From assembly GCA_014523625.1 (NCBI GenBank), contig JAATVP010000269.1, positions 1 through 12,965 on the forward strand: a DNA stretch of 12,965 bases, written 5' to 3'. The notes beneath the pieces are model-generated. The model did no database searches, was not told where the DNA came from, and saw only the letters and a program-made list of their open reading frames with translations. Source of the stretch: Nitrososphaerales archaeon TH5896. Its GTDB lineage: Archaea > Thermoproteota > Nitrososphaeria > Nitrososphaerales > Nitrososphaeraceae. Both the position numbers and the translations under genes were made by a program. Below are positions 5,921 to 12,109 of this stretch, piece by piece; positions within the stretch are counted from its first letter, which is position 1, and each line of letters opens with the position of its first letter.

Positions 5921-6190
5921 ATGGCTAGCAGAAAACCATACGAGTGCTTCAAATGCCGAGATAACGGCTTTCCGAACACAATGGTGTATTTGGCAGGCAA
6001 AGATGATCAAGGCAAAACCGTGTATATCGAAGAGGATGGGACCGGACACCAGCATAAGACCAAACAGCAACAACTTCAAGGACAAGGAAGTACTACCATA
6101 GTATCTGAATCTGCACAATTGAAGACAATTGCGGCTAGGCTAGAATATGCGGTGTCTTTACTAGAAAAGATGACAAGCACAACAACTTAG
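5921..6190 (+). CDS. Small CxxC/HxH protein (possible zinc finger)
   Basis: 89 aa from ATG 5921. A GTG at 5912 is in frame but overlaps the SWIM stop, and the purine-rich GGAGGAG at about 5900-5909 fits ATG 5921. ECFKCRDNG gives C9 and C12, and GHQHKT gives H43 and H45: a CxxC-x30-HxH pattern that could bind one zinc, with two short beta-like strands between (MVYLAGKD, KTVYIEED). A Gln-rich linker leads to a helical end (LKTIAARLEYAVSLLEKM) that may dimerise. I know of no named family. It lies between the SWIM gene and a 56-aa gene with almost no gaps, so the three are likely one transcript. Confidence 0.65.
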   Translation: MASRKPYECFKCRDNGFPNTMVYLAGKDDQGKTVYIEEDGTGHQHKTKQQQLQGQGSTTIVSESAQLKTIAARLEYAVSLLEKMTSTTT

Positions 6191-6192
6191 AG

Positions 6193-6363
6193 ATGCCAGA
6201 TAACATAGCAGGTAAACGTAAACAGGTTGCAATCTTTCTCATTGATGTACTTGAAGCAGTGTTAAATGAGCAGGTTAAGGCTAAACTGATTTCACATGAC
6301 GCTGCAAAATATACTCTGGATGCTGTTAAGGATCAGACCATTCGGCAAGGATGGCTTAAATAG
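6193..6363 (+). CDS. Small helical protein, 56 aa
   Basis: ATG 6193 follows the previous stop by two bases. Sequence: MPDNIAGKRKQVAIFLIDVL followed by EAVLNEQVKAKLISHDAAKY and a basic end in GWLK. It is predicted almost wholly helical (two amphipathic helices), with no Cys and no membrane segment. Its tight spacing is the main support for it being a gene. A function cannot be assigned. It is the last member of the first early run; the next gene has its own promoter. Confidence 0.5.
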   Translation: MPDNIAGKRKQVAIFLIDVLEAVLNEQVKAKLISHDAAKYTLDAVKDQTIRQGWLK

Positions 6364-6407
6364 CGTAGTCTATGAGTTTAATGCCTTAGGGACAATACAG
6401 ACAACAA

Positions 6408-6415
6408 TATTTAAA
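6408..6415 (+). promoter_or_regulatory. TATA box for the zinc-ribbon gene
   Basis: TATTTAAA about 25 bases before an expected start near 6438, leaving a leader of about 12 nt to ATG 6450. It marks a new transcript after the stop at 6363. Confidence 0.45.
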
Positions 6416-6449
6416 AGTCCTAGTGCCATTAGGATAGTGATAGTTAGTT

Positions 6450-6617
6450 ATGCCAGTTCTCGAAGAGAACCAAAGAACCATACCCACAGTACAATGTCCA
6501 AAGTGTTCTCATATATGGGAGTACCGTGGCAATGCCAACTTTTCCACATGTTCACAATGTAAGAGTTATGTGACTGTTTATTATCTTAGGGCTCGGAGCG
6601 CCAGTAAAACAAAGTGA
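6450..6617 (+). CDS. Small zinc-ribbon protein, 55 aa
   Basis: From ATG 6450 to TGA 6615-6617. The centre QCPKCSHIWEYRGNANFSTC continues as SQCKSYVTV. This is a classical archaeal zinc ribbon with C16-x2-C19 and C34-x2-C37, and a tryptophan-tyrosine pair (WEYRG) on the strand between them, as in many short archaeal 'CPxCgheWeyrG' proteins. The end is basic (LRARSASKTK). The fold binds nucleic acid or protein partners in transcription, but the target is unknown. A TATA box with a short leader precedes it. A longer overlapping frame at 6296-6562 is a shadow. Confidence 0.72.
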   Translation: MPVLEENQRTIPTVQCPKCSHIWEYRGNANFSTCSQCKSYVTVYYLRARSASKTK

Positions 6618-6692
6618 TAATAAAGAAAGTTGGGGGTCTCGCTTTCCCAGCAACCCGCCAACCACAGACCAGAGCAGACACAACCATTCAGC

Positions 6693-6698
6693 AGGAGG
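6693..6698 (+). promoter_or_regulatory. Strong Shine-Dalgarno AGGAGG
   Basis: AGGAGG five bases before ATG 6704 fixes the start of the 123-aa gene. Ribosome binding sites this strong are rare in this window. The upstream bases 6636-6690 are unusually C-rich and contain a weak bulged GTTGGGG/CCCAGCAAC stem. Confidence 0.7.
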
Positions 6699-6703
6699 CT
6701 TAA

Positions 6704-7075
6704 ATGATTATGACTAGTAATTCTTCGGTAGCCAAACATAAAAGCGTTTTTCAGATTTATGATGAGAGTGATGGAACACATCATATTTTCATAAGGCCAG
6801 TTGGGTCTGCTAATGGATGGTATGACATAGCAGATGAATACGGCCATATTTCAACAGACGGAGAGAATCCGAATATGGATAATGTACTCATCAATGCTAA
6901 GCATGTCAGTGATGAATACGTAGCCGAATTAGTGGCGAAGGATGAGGAAAGACAAGAACGTCTAAAGAGAGCAGAATCAGCATTACGGGAGTATGTAGAG
7001 TTTAGAAAATCATGGTTAAGGAAGCCTAACAGACAGGGCAAAGTTAGACTGCAAATGAAGGAGGTCTCTAAATAG
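6704..7075 (+). CDS. Hypothetical 123-aa protein upstream of the replication ATPase
   Basis: Not recognised. An N-terminal beta-rich half (FQIYDESDGTHHIFIRPVGS then WYDIADEYGHIST) looks like a small beta-barrel or sandwich. A charged helical half follows (YVAELVAKDEERQERLKRAE, then EYVEFRKSWLRKP) and ends in basic residues. A strong AGGAGG fixes ATG 6704. The stop is two bases before the ATG of the 605-aa ATPase, and AAGGAGGTC near 7058-7066 inside its end can serve that gene. The two are surely co-transcribed, so a role in replication is inferred from position only. Confidence 0.75.
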   Translation: MIMTSNSSVAKHKSVFQIYDESDGTHHIFIRPVGSANGWYDIADEYGHISTDGENPNMDNVLINAKHVSDEYVAELVAKDEERQERLKRAESALREYVEFRKSWLRKPNRQGKVRLQMKEVSK

Positions 7076-7077
7076 TC

Positions 7078-8895
7078 ATGGCCGGGAAGAAGTACGGTAT
7101 TGATACAGACAAGTATGACCGAGAGACAAGGGACGAAATAGATGAGTTTGTCAAGACAGAGAGCGATAAAGAATGGAGTTATGAAGAACTTAAAATCAAA
7201 TATGAGAACCTAAAAGAGGTAACGCTAAAGAACTTACCCGAACTCTGGCCAGCACTACAGTTTACCTTGACAGTCAAGACAATTCTAAACATTAAGGGGT
7301 TAGATCTTCCATTTATTGGGATTGTTCTAGGTCCTCCTAGTTCTATGAAGTCTGTAGCCGTGGATTTATTCAAAGGATATAAGCACACCTATTACACGGA
7401 TGACTTTAGTCCGAGGGCTTTTGTATCTCATATTTCAGGCAAGACAGAGAAGGAACTTAGAAAGGTTGATTTGCTTCCAAAGATGAGAAACAAACATTTC
7501 TTAACCCCTGAACTATCGCCAATGTTTTCAGTTAAGGAAGATGATTTGCATCATGTTATAGGTCGTCTTACAAGAATAGCAGATGGGGAAGGATATTCAA
7601 ATGACTCAGGAGCCCAGGGACATAGAGGCTATGAAGGAAAGATGTTATTTGTGTGGACGGGTGCAGCAGTTGAGATTCCATACAAAGTTCACAAGTTGTT
7701 GTCATACCTAGGTCCCAAACTCTATTTCTTTAGAATACCATTCATTGAGAAAACAGAGAATGAGTACTTTGATAGGAGACAAGACGATTTTCATATCAAG
7801 AGACAACTCGTAAAAAGTGCATTATTTGAATACCTGTATTATTTTGAAATGAACCCCAATATCATTATCGAACCTGAGCAAGACACGGAAAGCATGATAT
7901 GGAATGGGGATGCCAAAGACCTAGATACCAATAACGAGGACGGAATGCTTCCTAAAATAGAAATGCATCCAGAAGGTGACGACCCGGAAGCCTACCGAAT
8001 GATTATACGACTCGCAATGATGCTTGCCCATCTAAGGGCAAGTGTACAAGTATGGGATGCCGGAACTCAGGGGTCTGATTACAACTATACATTCGCACAC
8101 ATCGAAGAGGCAAGCAGGGCAATAACACAGATGTACAACTTCGCCCGTGGTAATGCCCTAAAACAAGGTAGGCTTTCAATAACTATTGATGACATTCCCA
8201 TAGTCATACATACCGTTCTGTCTACTGCTTCCAATGAGCGAGTTAAACTCTGTGAGTTGCTTATCGAACACAAAGGAATATTGACAACTTCCATTGTCTG
8301 CGCTTCTTTAGATATTTCGCCACCAACCGCTAGAAGGACAATGACAGAACTCAAGGCCACTAAACTTGTGGATGATATTACAGGTCCAGAGGGTTATAAC
8401 TTTGAGATGAAAATACAACTTAAGTCAAAGTTTAACTGGTTTCTTACTGACGAGTTTAAGAAACTCAAAGAGCAGTTGTTTATCGATATAAACGGGTACC
8501 CCTTGAAAGAAAAATACCCCCCTAAGAAGCAGGAAAAACAGGAAAACACGGAACAAACTGAAGAAAGTCCCATAGAAGTGGGTCACGTCCCCAATAATGC
8601 TCGAAATGACTCCCTCCTAGGGGGGGAAAAACCTTTCAAGGGGTACGAAAATAATGGAGGAAACTATACTCGAAAGGGTTTTACTCAAATATTCACCTGT
8701 GATGATTGCGGTCTAGAATCTTTCCAATTCGCTATGGAAGAGCACAAATGTCCTGCTTGGACTGAAGAAAAGCAGCGGGAACAGACAAAACAAACTGATT
8801 TAAATCCTCCTCCAACAGAGTCAGAAGAAGAAGCAGGATCGGCTGAAAAATCTAAGTCTAAGTTAGGCTCAGGAGGCTGGTTATTAGACAAATGA
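7078..8895 (+). CDS. Divergent P-loop ATPase, probable replicative helicase with winged helix and zinc knuckle
   Basis: 605 aa. Domains seen in order: a helical N-terminus (1-60); an ATPase core opening LPFIGIVLGPPSSMKS (about 78-92), a Walker A-like loop with GPPSSMKS in place of GxxxxGKS; a likely Walker B region FLTPELSPMF (141-150); KMLFVWTGAAVEIP (188-201) as a sensor-1-like strand; and helices to about 385. Next is a winged-helix segment (VKLCELLIEHKGILTTSIVC to KLVDDI, 389-434), a Lys/Glu/Pro linker (475-530), a C2HC zinc knuckle (CDDC at 541-544, HKC at 556-558) and an acidic tail. The core order resembles virus and plasmid replication ATPases related to MCM/AAA+, but the Walker B acidic pair is weak, so the family is not certain. 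It is the largest gene here and the best candidate for driving genome replication. The stop overlaps the next gene as ATGA. The linker carries a long inverted repeat at DNA level. Confidence 0.75.
   Translation: MAGKKYGIDTDKYDRETRDEIDEFVKTESDKEWSYEELKIKYENLKEVTLKNLPELWPALQFTLTVKTILNIKGLDLPFIGIVLGPPSSMKSVAVDLFKGYKHTYYTDDFSPRAFVSHISGKTEKELRKVDLLPKMRNKHFLTPELSPMFSVKEDDLHHVIGRLTRIADGEGYSNDSGAQGHRGYEGKMLFVWTGAAVEIPYKVHKLLSYLGPKLYFFRIPFIEKTENEYFDRRQDDFHIKRQLVKSALFEYLYYFEMNPNIIIEPEQDTESMIWNGDAKDLDTNNEDGMLPKIEMHPEGDDPEAYRMIIRLAMMLAHLRASVQVWDAGTQGSDYNYTFAHIEEASRAITQMYNFARGNALKQGRLSITIDDIPIVIHTVLSTASNERVKLCELLIEHKGILTTSIVCASLDISPPTARRTMTELKATKLVDDITGPEGYNFEMKIQLKSKFNWFLTDEFKKLKEQLFIDINGYPLKEKYPPKKQEKQENTEQTEESPIEVGHVPNNARNDSLLGGEKPFKGYENNGGNYTRKGFTQIFTCDDCGLESFQFAMEEHKCPAWTEEKQREQTKQTDLNPPPTESEEEAGSAEKSKSKLGSGGWLLDK
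8496..8646. repeat. Long imperfect inverted repeat inside the ATPase linker
   Basis: Outer arms GTACCCCTTGAAAG (8496-8509) and CTTTCAAGGGGTAC (8633-8646) pair perfectly over 14 bp. After a 7x7 A-rich internal loop, inner arms CCCCCCTA (8517-8524) and TAGGGGGG (8618-8625) pair over 8 bp. The enclosed loop is about 93 nt. It lies in coding sequence for the disordered linker of the 605-aa ATPase. Confidence 0.75.
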
Positions 8896-9074
8896 GATTA
8901 GAGGTTGCTACCGCTGCAGACATAAACAAAGACGATTGCACCAGATGTGGATGTCCATCCAAATCTCATCTACCGTTGGATAGGGACACAGGTATGGGAA
9001 TGTGGTGGCGTTCTATGTGTGCAGCAAAGCCAGATTGTAAATGTCTTCATTTATGTACGTGTTTAGACCCATGA
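8892..9074 (+). CDS. Cys-rich mini-protein, 60 aa
   Basis: ATG 8892 overlaps the ATPase stop as ATGA, so it is translationally coupled. The first half carries CTRCGCPSKSH (C16, C19, C21, H26); the second carries C43, C49, C51, H53, C55 and C57 (DCKCLHLCTC). Nine or ten ligands suggest two zinc sites. A WW pair lies between them. I do not recognise the family. Coupled to the ATPase and followed by another ATGA overlap, it is probably a small cofactor of replication or DNA binding. Confidence 0.7.
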   Translation: MRLEVATAADINKDDCTRCGCPSKSHLPLDRDTGMGMWWRSMCAAKPDCKCLHLCTCLDP

Positions 9075-9348
9075 CTAGGAAGGGGGAAAGAAAGGCGTTC
9101 GACTCTCAGAGGAACACAGACAAAAGATTGCTATGGCTCTAATGGGTAATAAGCATGCCTTAGGATTAGTACATACTGATGTGTCCAAAGAAAAAATGAG
9201 TATTGGGCATAAAGGCCAGATTCCCTGGAACAAGGGAATCAAAGCATGGAACAACGGACATAGATGGGACGATACCGTGAGAGAGAACATAAGTCGGGGA
9301 ATGATTTTATGTTGGCAGCGACGTAAGCAGCAACAGCAAGAACAATAG
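9071..9348 (+). CDS. NUMOD3-type DNA-binding protein, apparently frameshifted in a G run
   Basis: The clear frame from 9133 encodes a NUMOD3-like pattern (NKHALGLVHTDVSKEKMSIG, then HKGQIPWNKGIKAWNNG), the modular DNA-binding motif of HNH and GIY-YIG homing endonucleases. The same frame stays open back to 9079 and encodes a further motif unit, KKGVRLSEEHRQKIAMALMG, without any start codon. The natural start is ATG 9071, which overlaps the previous stop as ATGA but is in another frame. Adding one G to GGGGG (9082-9086) joins the two as MTRKGGKKGVRLSEEHRQKI..., about 92 aa. So the real product is a two-unit NUMOD3 protein made by frameshifting, or from a gene with a one-base deletion, or the assembly is short by one G. 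No nuclease domain is present. If ATG 9133 is used instead, a 71-aa form results. Confidence 0.6.
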
Positions 9349-9386
9349 TTTTATCTGAATAACTCCCTTAATATAACCATCAATAA

Positions 9387-9920
9387 ATGTCAATGTATGA
9401 TAGGATGGCAACAGCAGCACTACTATCAGGCCAGTACGATGACGGTCTTACAACCAAGTATGAAGTAGCAGTAGGGACTAGTCCTAACCATGTTCAGCAT
9501 AACGGCGGAATAGGTAGAACAGCAGTAAGATTTGAAACAGGAGCATCCGGTTTAGGTTCTTCTGTGAAAAGTGTATGGATTCGCTTTAGGAAATATGGAT
9601 TACAAACGGGTAACATTACAATCAACATTAGAAAGGCTTCAGATGATTCCGTGGCTGCGACTATTGGAACATTCCCTATTGAATCATTCCCTGCCAATGT
9701 GGAGACCGAACTTGTATTAAGGAACAGATTTAACAACGGTTGGAATATGTTAGCCGGAGATATGGTATCCATCGAATATCCATCAAACGCCGTTAATGGG
9801 CTAGAAATGACTACGAATAGTACTGCATCTGACCCAAGTAACTATACTTCCAAGTCGCATAATGGCAGTGTATGGTCTGCTGCGCTTAGTGACCCGCTGG
9901 CAGTGATAATCAAAACTTAA
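9387..9920 (+). CDS. Beta-rich protein, possible virion or adhesion component
   Basis: 177 aa from ATG 9387; ATG 9393 is also possible. There is no signal peptide or membrane segment and no cysteine. Alternating strands (TAVRFETGASG, VKSVWIRFRKYG, NITINIRKASDDSVAATIG, ETELVLRNRFNNGWNMLAGD, MVSIEYPSN, LAVIIKT) with Gly/Asn/Ser turns are typical of a jelly-roll or carbohydrate-binding-module-like beta-sandwich. Such domains are common in viral fibres and decoration proteins. I cannot name a family. It opens the region after the replication genes and precedes the packaging module, so a structural role is inferred from fold type and position. Confidence 0.7.
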   Translation: MSMYDRMATAALLSGQYDDGLTTKYEVAVGTSPNHVQHNGGIGRTAVRFETGASGLGSSVKSVWIRFRKYGLQTGNITINIRKASDDSVAATIGTFPIESFPANVETELVLRNRFNNGWNMLAGDMVSIEYPSNAVNGLEMTTNSTASDPSNYTSKSHNGSVWSAALSDPLAVIIKT

Positions 9921-9945
9921 GTAAACGAAGAGTGAATAACAGATT

Positions 9946-10170
9946 ATGCAACAGGAATATGTAACTTACAAAGGAATACCTACCATAACAGCGTGTGAAG
10001 TACAAAAGCAACTTGAACTGCAACAGTGGATTTTAGACCCAAGTTCTAGACCATATACATCTACGCATCATACAGGGATTATTGCAAGGTCTGCAGGTAC
10101 GGAAATAAAGGATAAGAAGTCAATAGTTCAGAAGCAGTTAGAGTTACAGGCAATGATATTAGGCTATTAA
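9946..10170 (+). CDS. Small protein with duplicated VQKQLELQ motif
   Basis: 74 aa from ATG 9946, 25 bases after the beta-rich gene. The octamer VQKQLELQ occurs at residues 19-26 (followed by QWIL) and again at 61-68 (followed by AMIL), separated by a Ser/Thr/His-rich spacer. The codons differ at most third positions between the two copies, so the match is kept at protein level. Each copy would form a short amphipathic helix. The function is unknown; a small virion or scaffold-type assembly protein is one possibility from context. It ends one base from the stop of the leftward gene at 10172. Confidence 0.65.
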   Translation: MQQEYVTYKGIPTITACEVQKQLELQQWILDPSSRPYTSTHHTGIIARSAGTEIKDKKSIVQKQLELQAMILGY

Positions 10171-10171
10171 C

Positions 10172-10447
10172 TTAGCGTAGACTTTCCTTTACCTTATCGC
10201 TAAAGGTATTCTTATCGGGATAATCATCCTCATCATCGTCTACCTGGAAAATGTCGTGAGAAGACTTTATTTGGCGACCCCAACCACCAGTCTGTACGTT
10301 CTCAGTTACTATTTTCATTCCTCCTTCAGGTTGAGGATAACCTATTTCCTCTCTCTTGAAACATTTTATTTCAATCATAACAATCTCCTCCTCAGAACAT
10401 AGTTGGTCGAACTGCTTGATTGGAGTACCTAGAAACTTGATACCCAT
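10172..10447 (-). CDS. Hypothetical 91-aa protein, leftward two-gene island
   Basis: Not recognised. It begins MGIKFLGTPIKQFDQLCSEE, has a Gly/Pro-rich middle (GYPQPEGGMK, TGGWGRQIK) and a strongly acidic DDDEDDYPDK segment before a short basic helix. There are no clear domains. It starts three bases after the stop of the 238-aa gene on the same strand, so the two form an operon. It converges on the rightward 74-aa gene with a 1-nt gap and no room for a terminator. Confidence 0.65.
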   Translation of the reverse strand: MGIKFLGTPIKQFDQLCSEEEIVMIEIKCFKREEIGYPQPEGGMKIVTENVQTGGWGRQIKSSHDIFQVDDDEDDYPDKNTFSDKVKESLR

Positions 10448-10450
10448 TTC

Positions 10451-11167
10451 TTATTTCTGCGGTCCTCCTTGCTTTTGTTCTAACATCTTTTCGACATCAC
10501 TAGCCGTTACTGGTCTTTCTTGTACTCCTGATAAGGTATCCTGCCTTTTTCTTATAATAGTGGCTAACATATCTTCTGTTACGTCCTTGCCTATGAGTTC
10601 GTCCCATGTCTTGTTTAGCAAATCCTCGAATCTGCCAACGGTAAAACGTAGTCCTCCTGCTGTTACTACTCCAACAGCGGGGCCTCCGCCTTCCTTTCTT
10701 AATGGGATTGTCTTGATTAGTTTCAAAAGATTAGCCTTATTCCATTTCGTGGTATATCCAGTGTTTATACTTGATATGAAATCTACCTCTCGTTTAGCCT
10801 TGCCAAACTCCATTTCTCCGAGTTTGTAATGGGGCCTAGGTACTGGATACATACCTTGATTTGGTAGATACTTGGATACCGGATTTCCTGCTTTATCTAT
10901 ACGTGTGTGTTCGCAATCCCAAACAACAAAATATTCGTAGACGGGTTTACCCTCTTCTGTATATTCTCCCGTACTGACCTGCTTGACATGTATGGTAGCA
11001 ATCTGTTTTTCCGGTGTATTGGGAGCGAACTCTTCTAGATTATCTGCAGTAGTTTCTGCTAACCATGTTTCATATAGTTCATCTTGTAATGTATTTTCGT
11101 ATTCCAAACCGACCTTCTTGAAGGATTCTATTCCCTCTGGCGATTTCATAAAGTCTCTACAAAGCAT
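10451..11167 (-). CDS. Hypothetical 238-aa protein, leftward two-gene island
   Basis: Not recognised. ATG 11167 is the natural start. N-terminal helices (ESFKKVGLEYENTLQDELYE) lead to a beta-rich centre (KQIATIHVKQVSTGEYTEEG, PVYEYFVVWDCEHTRID), then NLLKLIKTIPLRKEGGGPAVG, which is glycine-rich, and a helical C-terminus (FEDLLNKTWDELIGKDVTED, SDVEKMLEQKQGG). There are no membrane segments or catalytic motifs I can name. With its downstream partner it runs against the surrounding virion and packaging genes, as accessory cargo often does in tailed viruses. Its promoter is shared with the divergent packaging module in 11168-11244. Confidence 0.7.
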   Translation of the reverse strand: MLCRDFMKSPEGIESFKKVGLEYENTLQDELYETWLAETTADNLEEFAPNTPEKQIATIHVKQVSTGEYTEEGKPVYEYFVVWDCEHTRIDKAGNPVSKYLPNQGMYPVPRPHYKLGEMEFGKAKREVDFISSINTGYTTKWNKANLLKLIKTIPLRKEGGGPAVGVVTAGGLRFTVGRFEDLLNKTWDELIGKDVTEDMLATIIRKRQDTLSGVQERPVTASDVEKMLEQKQGGPQK

Positions 11168-11244
11168 TTTGATATGATTACTCTTTTATCTCACGAGACA
11201 TAAGTATTATCCCAGAATAGTACAGATTGACAGAATATCATAGT
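11168..11244. promoter_or_regulatory. Divergent promoter region before the packaging module
   Basis: Seventy-seven bases between divergent genes. GATAAAAG on the minus strand (near 11182-11189) and AAGTATTAT on the plus strand (near 11202-11210) are weak TATA candidates for each direction. No strong palindrome was seen. Confidence 0.3.
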
Positions 11245-11646
11245 ATGAAAGAGGCTTTTGATGCCAAAAAGGCCCAATATCAAATGAGAAACGGTAGGCT
11301 CATTAATGAGAAGTCAAGGGAGTCTGTTATAGACCTGACAGAAGCCGATAGAATGCAACGGCAGCATGATATGTTAGCAGAAGAACGTAGACGAAATAGG
11401 CCTAATGCCACATCTGAGTTAATGGAATCGACCGTTAACAACAGGGAGACTAGTCCCTTCATTGCAATCGTTCAGGAGGATAGGAATAAGGGCCCTAATA
11501 ATGAGCCAATAGATTATTATGATAAGTATAATCCTGAGCCAAATGAGGATGGAATACTAGAGGCAACAGGAGCGACTATCACTTACTCCTCAGTAACGAT
11601 AGGTAATAATACATATGTCAAACGACCGATAAAAGGAATATTCTAG
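11245..11646 (+). CDS. Hypothetical protein upstream of the terminase genes
   Basis: 133 aa from ATG 11245; a TTG at 11227 would add six residues. It is charged and helical at first (KEAFDAKKAQYQMRNGRLIN, EADRMQRQHDMLAEERRRNR), then Asn/Pro/Glu-rich and probably disordered, with a short beta-like end (ATITYSSVTIGNNTYVKRPI). There are no cysteines and no known motif. It is first in the rightward packaging run, 13 bases before the HTH gene. It may be a DNA-packaging or scaffold accessory, but that rests on position only. Confidence 0.65.
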   Translation: MKEAFDAKKAQYQMRNGRLINEKSRESVIDLTEADRMQRQHDMLAEERRRNRPNATSELMESTVNNRETSPFIAIVQEDRNKGPNNEPIDYYDKYNPEPNEDGILEATGATITYSSVTIGNNTYVKRPIKGIF

Positions 11647-11659
11647 GTTAAGTCATCAC

Positions 11660-12109
11660 TTGAGAGTAATAAGTCATCAACAACTCCAATGGCGCAGAGA
11701 TAAAGTTAGAGAGTTAACTATCAAAGGATGGACGCAGAGACAGATTGCTGAAGAGTTGAAGATAGACCAGGCCATAATAAACCGAGACCTCAAGTATATG
11801 CGTCAAGAGTCCTCAAAGAATATTCAACATTATATTGATGAAAGATTACCTGCTGAATATGAAGGTGCTATTAATACACTGAATATGATAACAAAGGAAA
11901 TGTGGGAGTTAGAACCTGAGGATAATAGAATACTAATACAATCTCGTACTCTGATTAAGGAATGTACTGCCATGAAAGTAGAACTTATTGCTAGTGGTAC
12001 AGTTGTTGATAGAGCAATAAAGTTTGTAGAAAGACATAGGGGTTTGATACCTCAAAATAGCAAAGTATTGATAGATGTTAGTAAAGATGACGCTCGAAGC
12101 ACTACGTAA
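11660..12109 (+). CDS. terS: Helix-turn-helix protein, probable small terminase subunit
   Basis: 149 aa from TTG 11660, the only initiation codon available; the next in-frame ATG lies inside the HTH. KVRELTIKGWTQRQIAEELK followed by IDQAIINRDLKYMRQ is a textbook helix-turn-helix (residues about 14-47), with W24 to Q28 in the turn region. A long helical part follows (EYEGAINTLNMITKEMWELE, RTLIKECTAMKVELIASGTV) that could form the oligomerising core seen in TerS rings. It overlaps the large terminase by 23 bases. TerS binds the viral pac or cos site and regulates the motor. The assignment rests on HTH, size and place. The family was not matched by sequence alone. Confidence 0.68.
   Translation: MRVISHQQLQWRRDKVRELTIKGWTQRQIAEELKIDQAIINRDLKYMRQESSKNIQHYIDERLPAEYEGAINTLNMITKEMWELEPEDNRILIQSRTLIKECTAMKVELIASGTVVDRAIKFVERHRGLIPQNSKVLIDVSKDDARSTT

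Noticed and set aside
6296..6562. 88-codon plus-strand frame
   Set aside because: It overlaps the zinc-ribbon gene (6450-6617), whose CxxC pairs and promoter are far better evidence.
6636..6690. C-rich tract before the 123-aa gene as a possible tRNA or structured RNA
   Set aside because: Only a weak bulged stem is present; no cloverleaf, no T-loop consensus.
10356..10829. 157-codon plus-strand frame
   Set aside because: Antisense to the 238-aa and 91-aa leftward genes; Ser/Cys/Pro-rich composition typical of a shadow frame.
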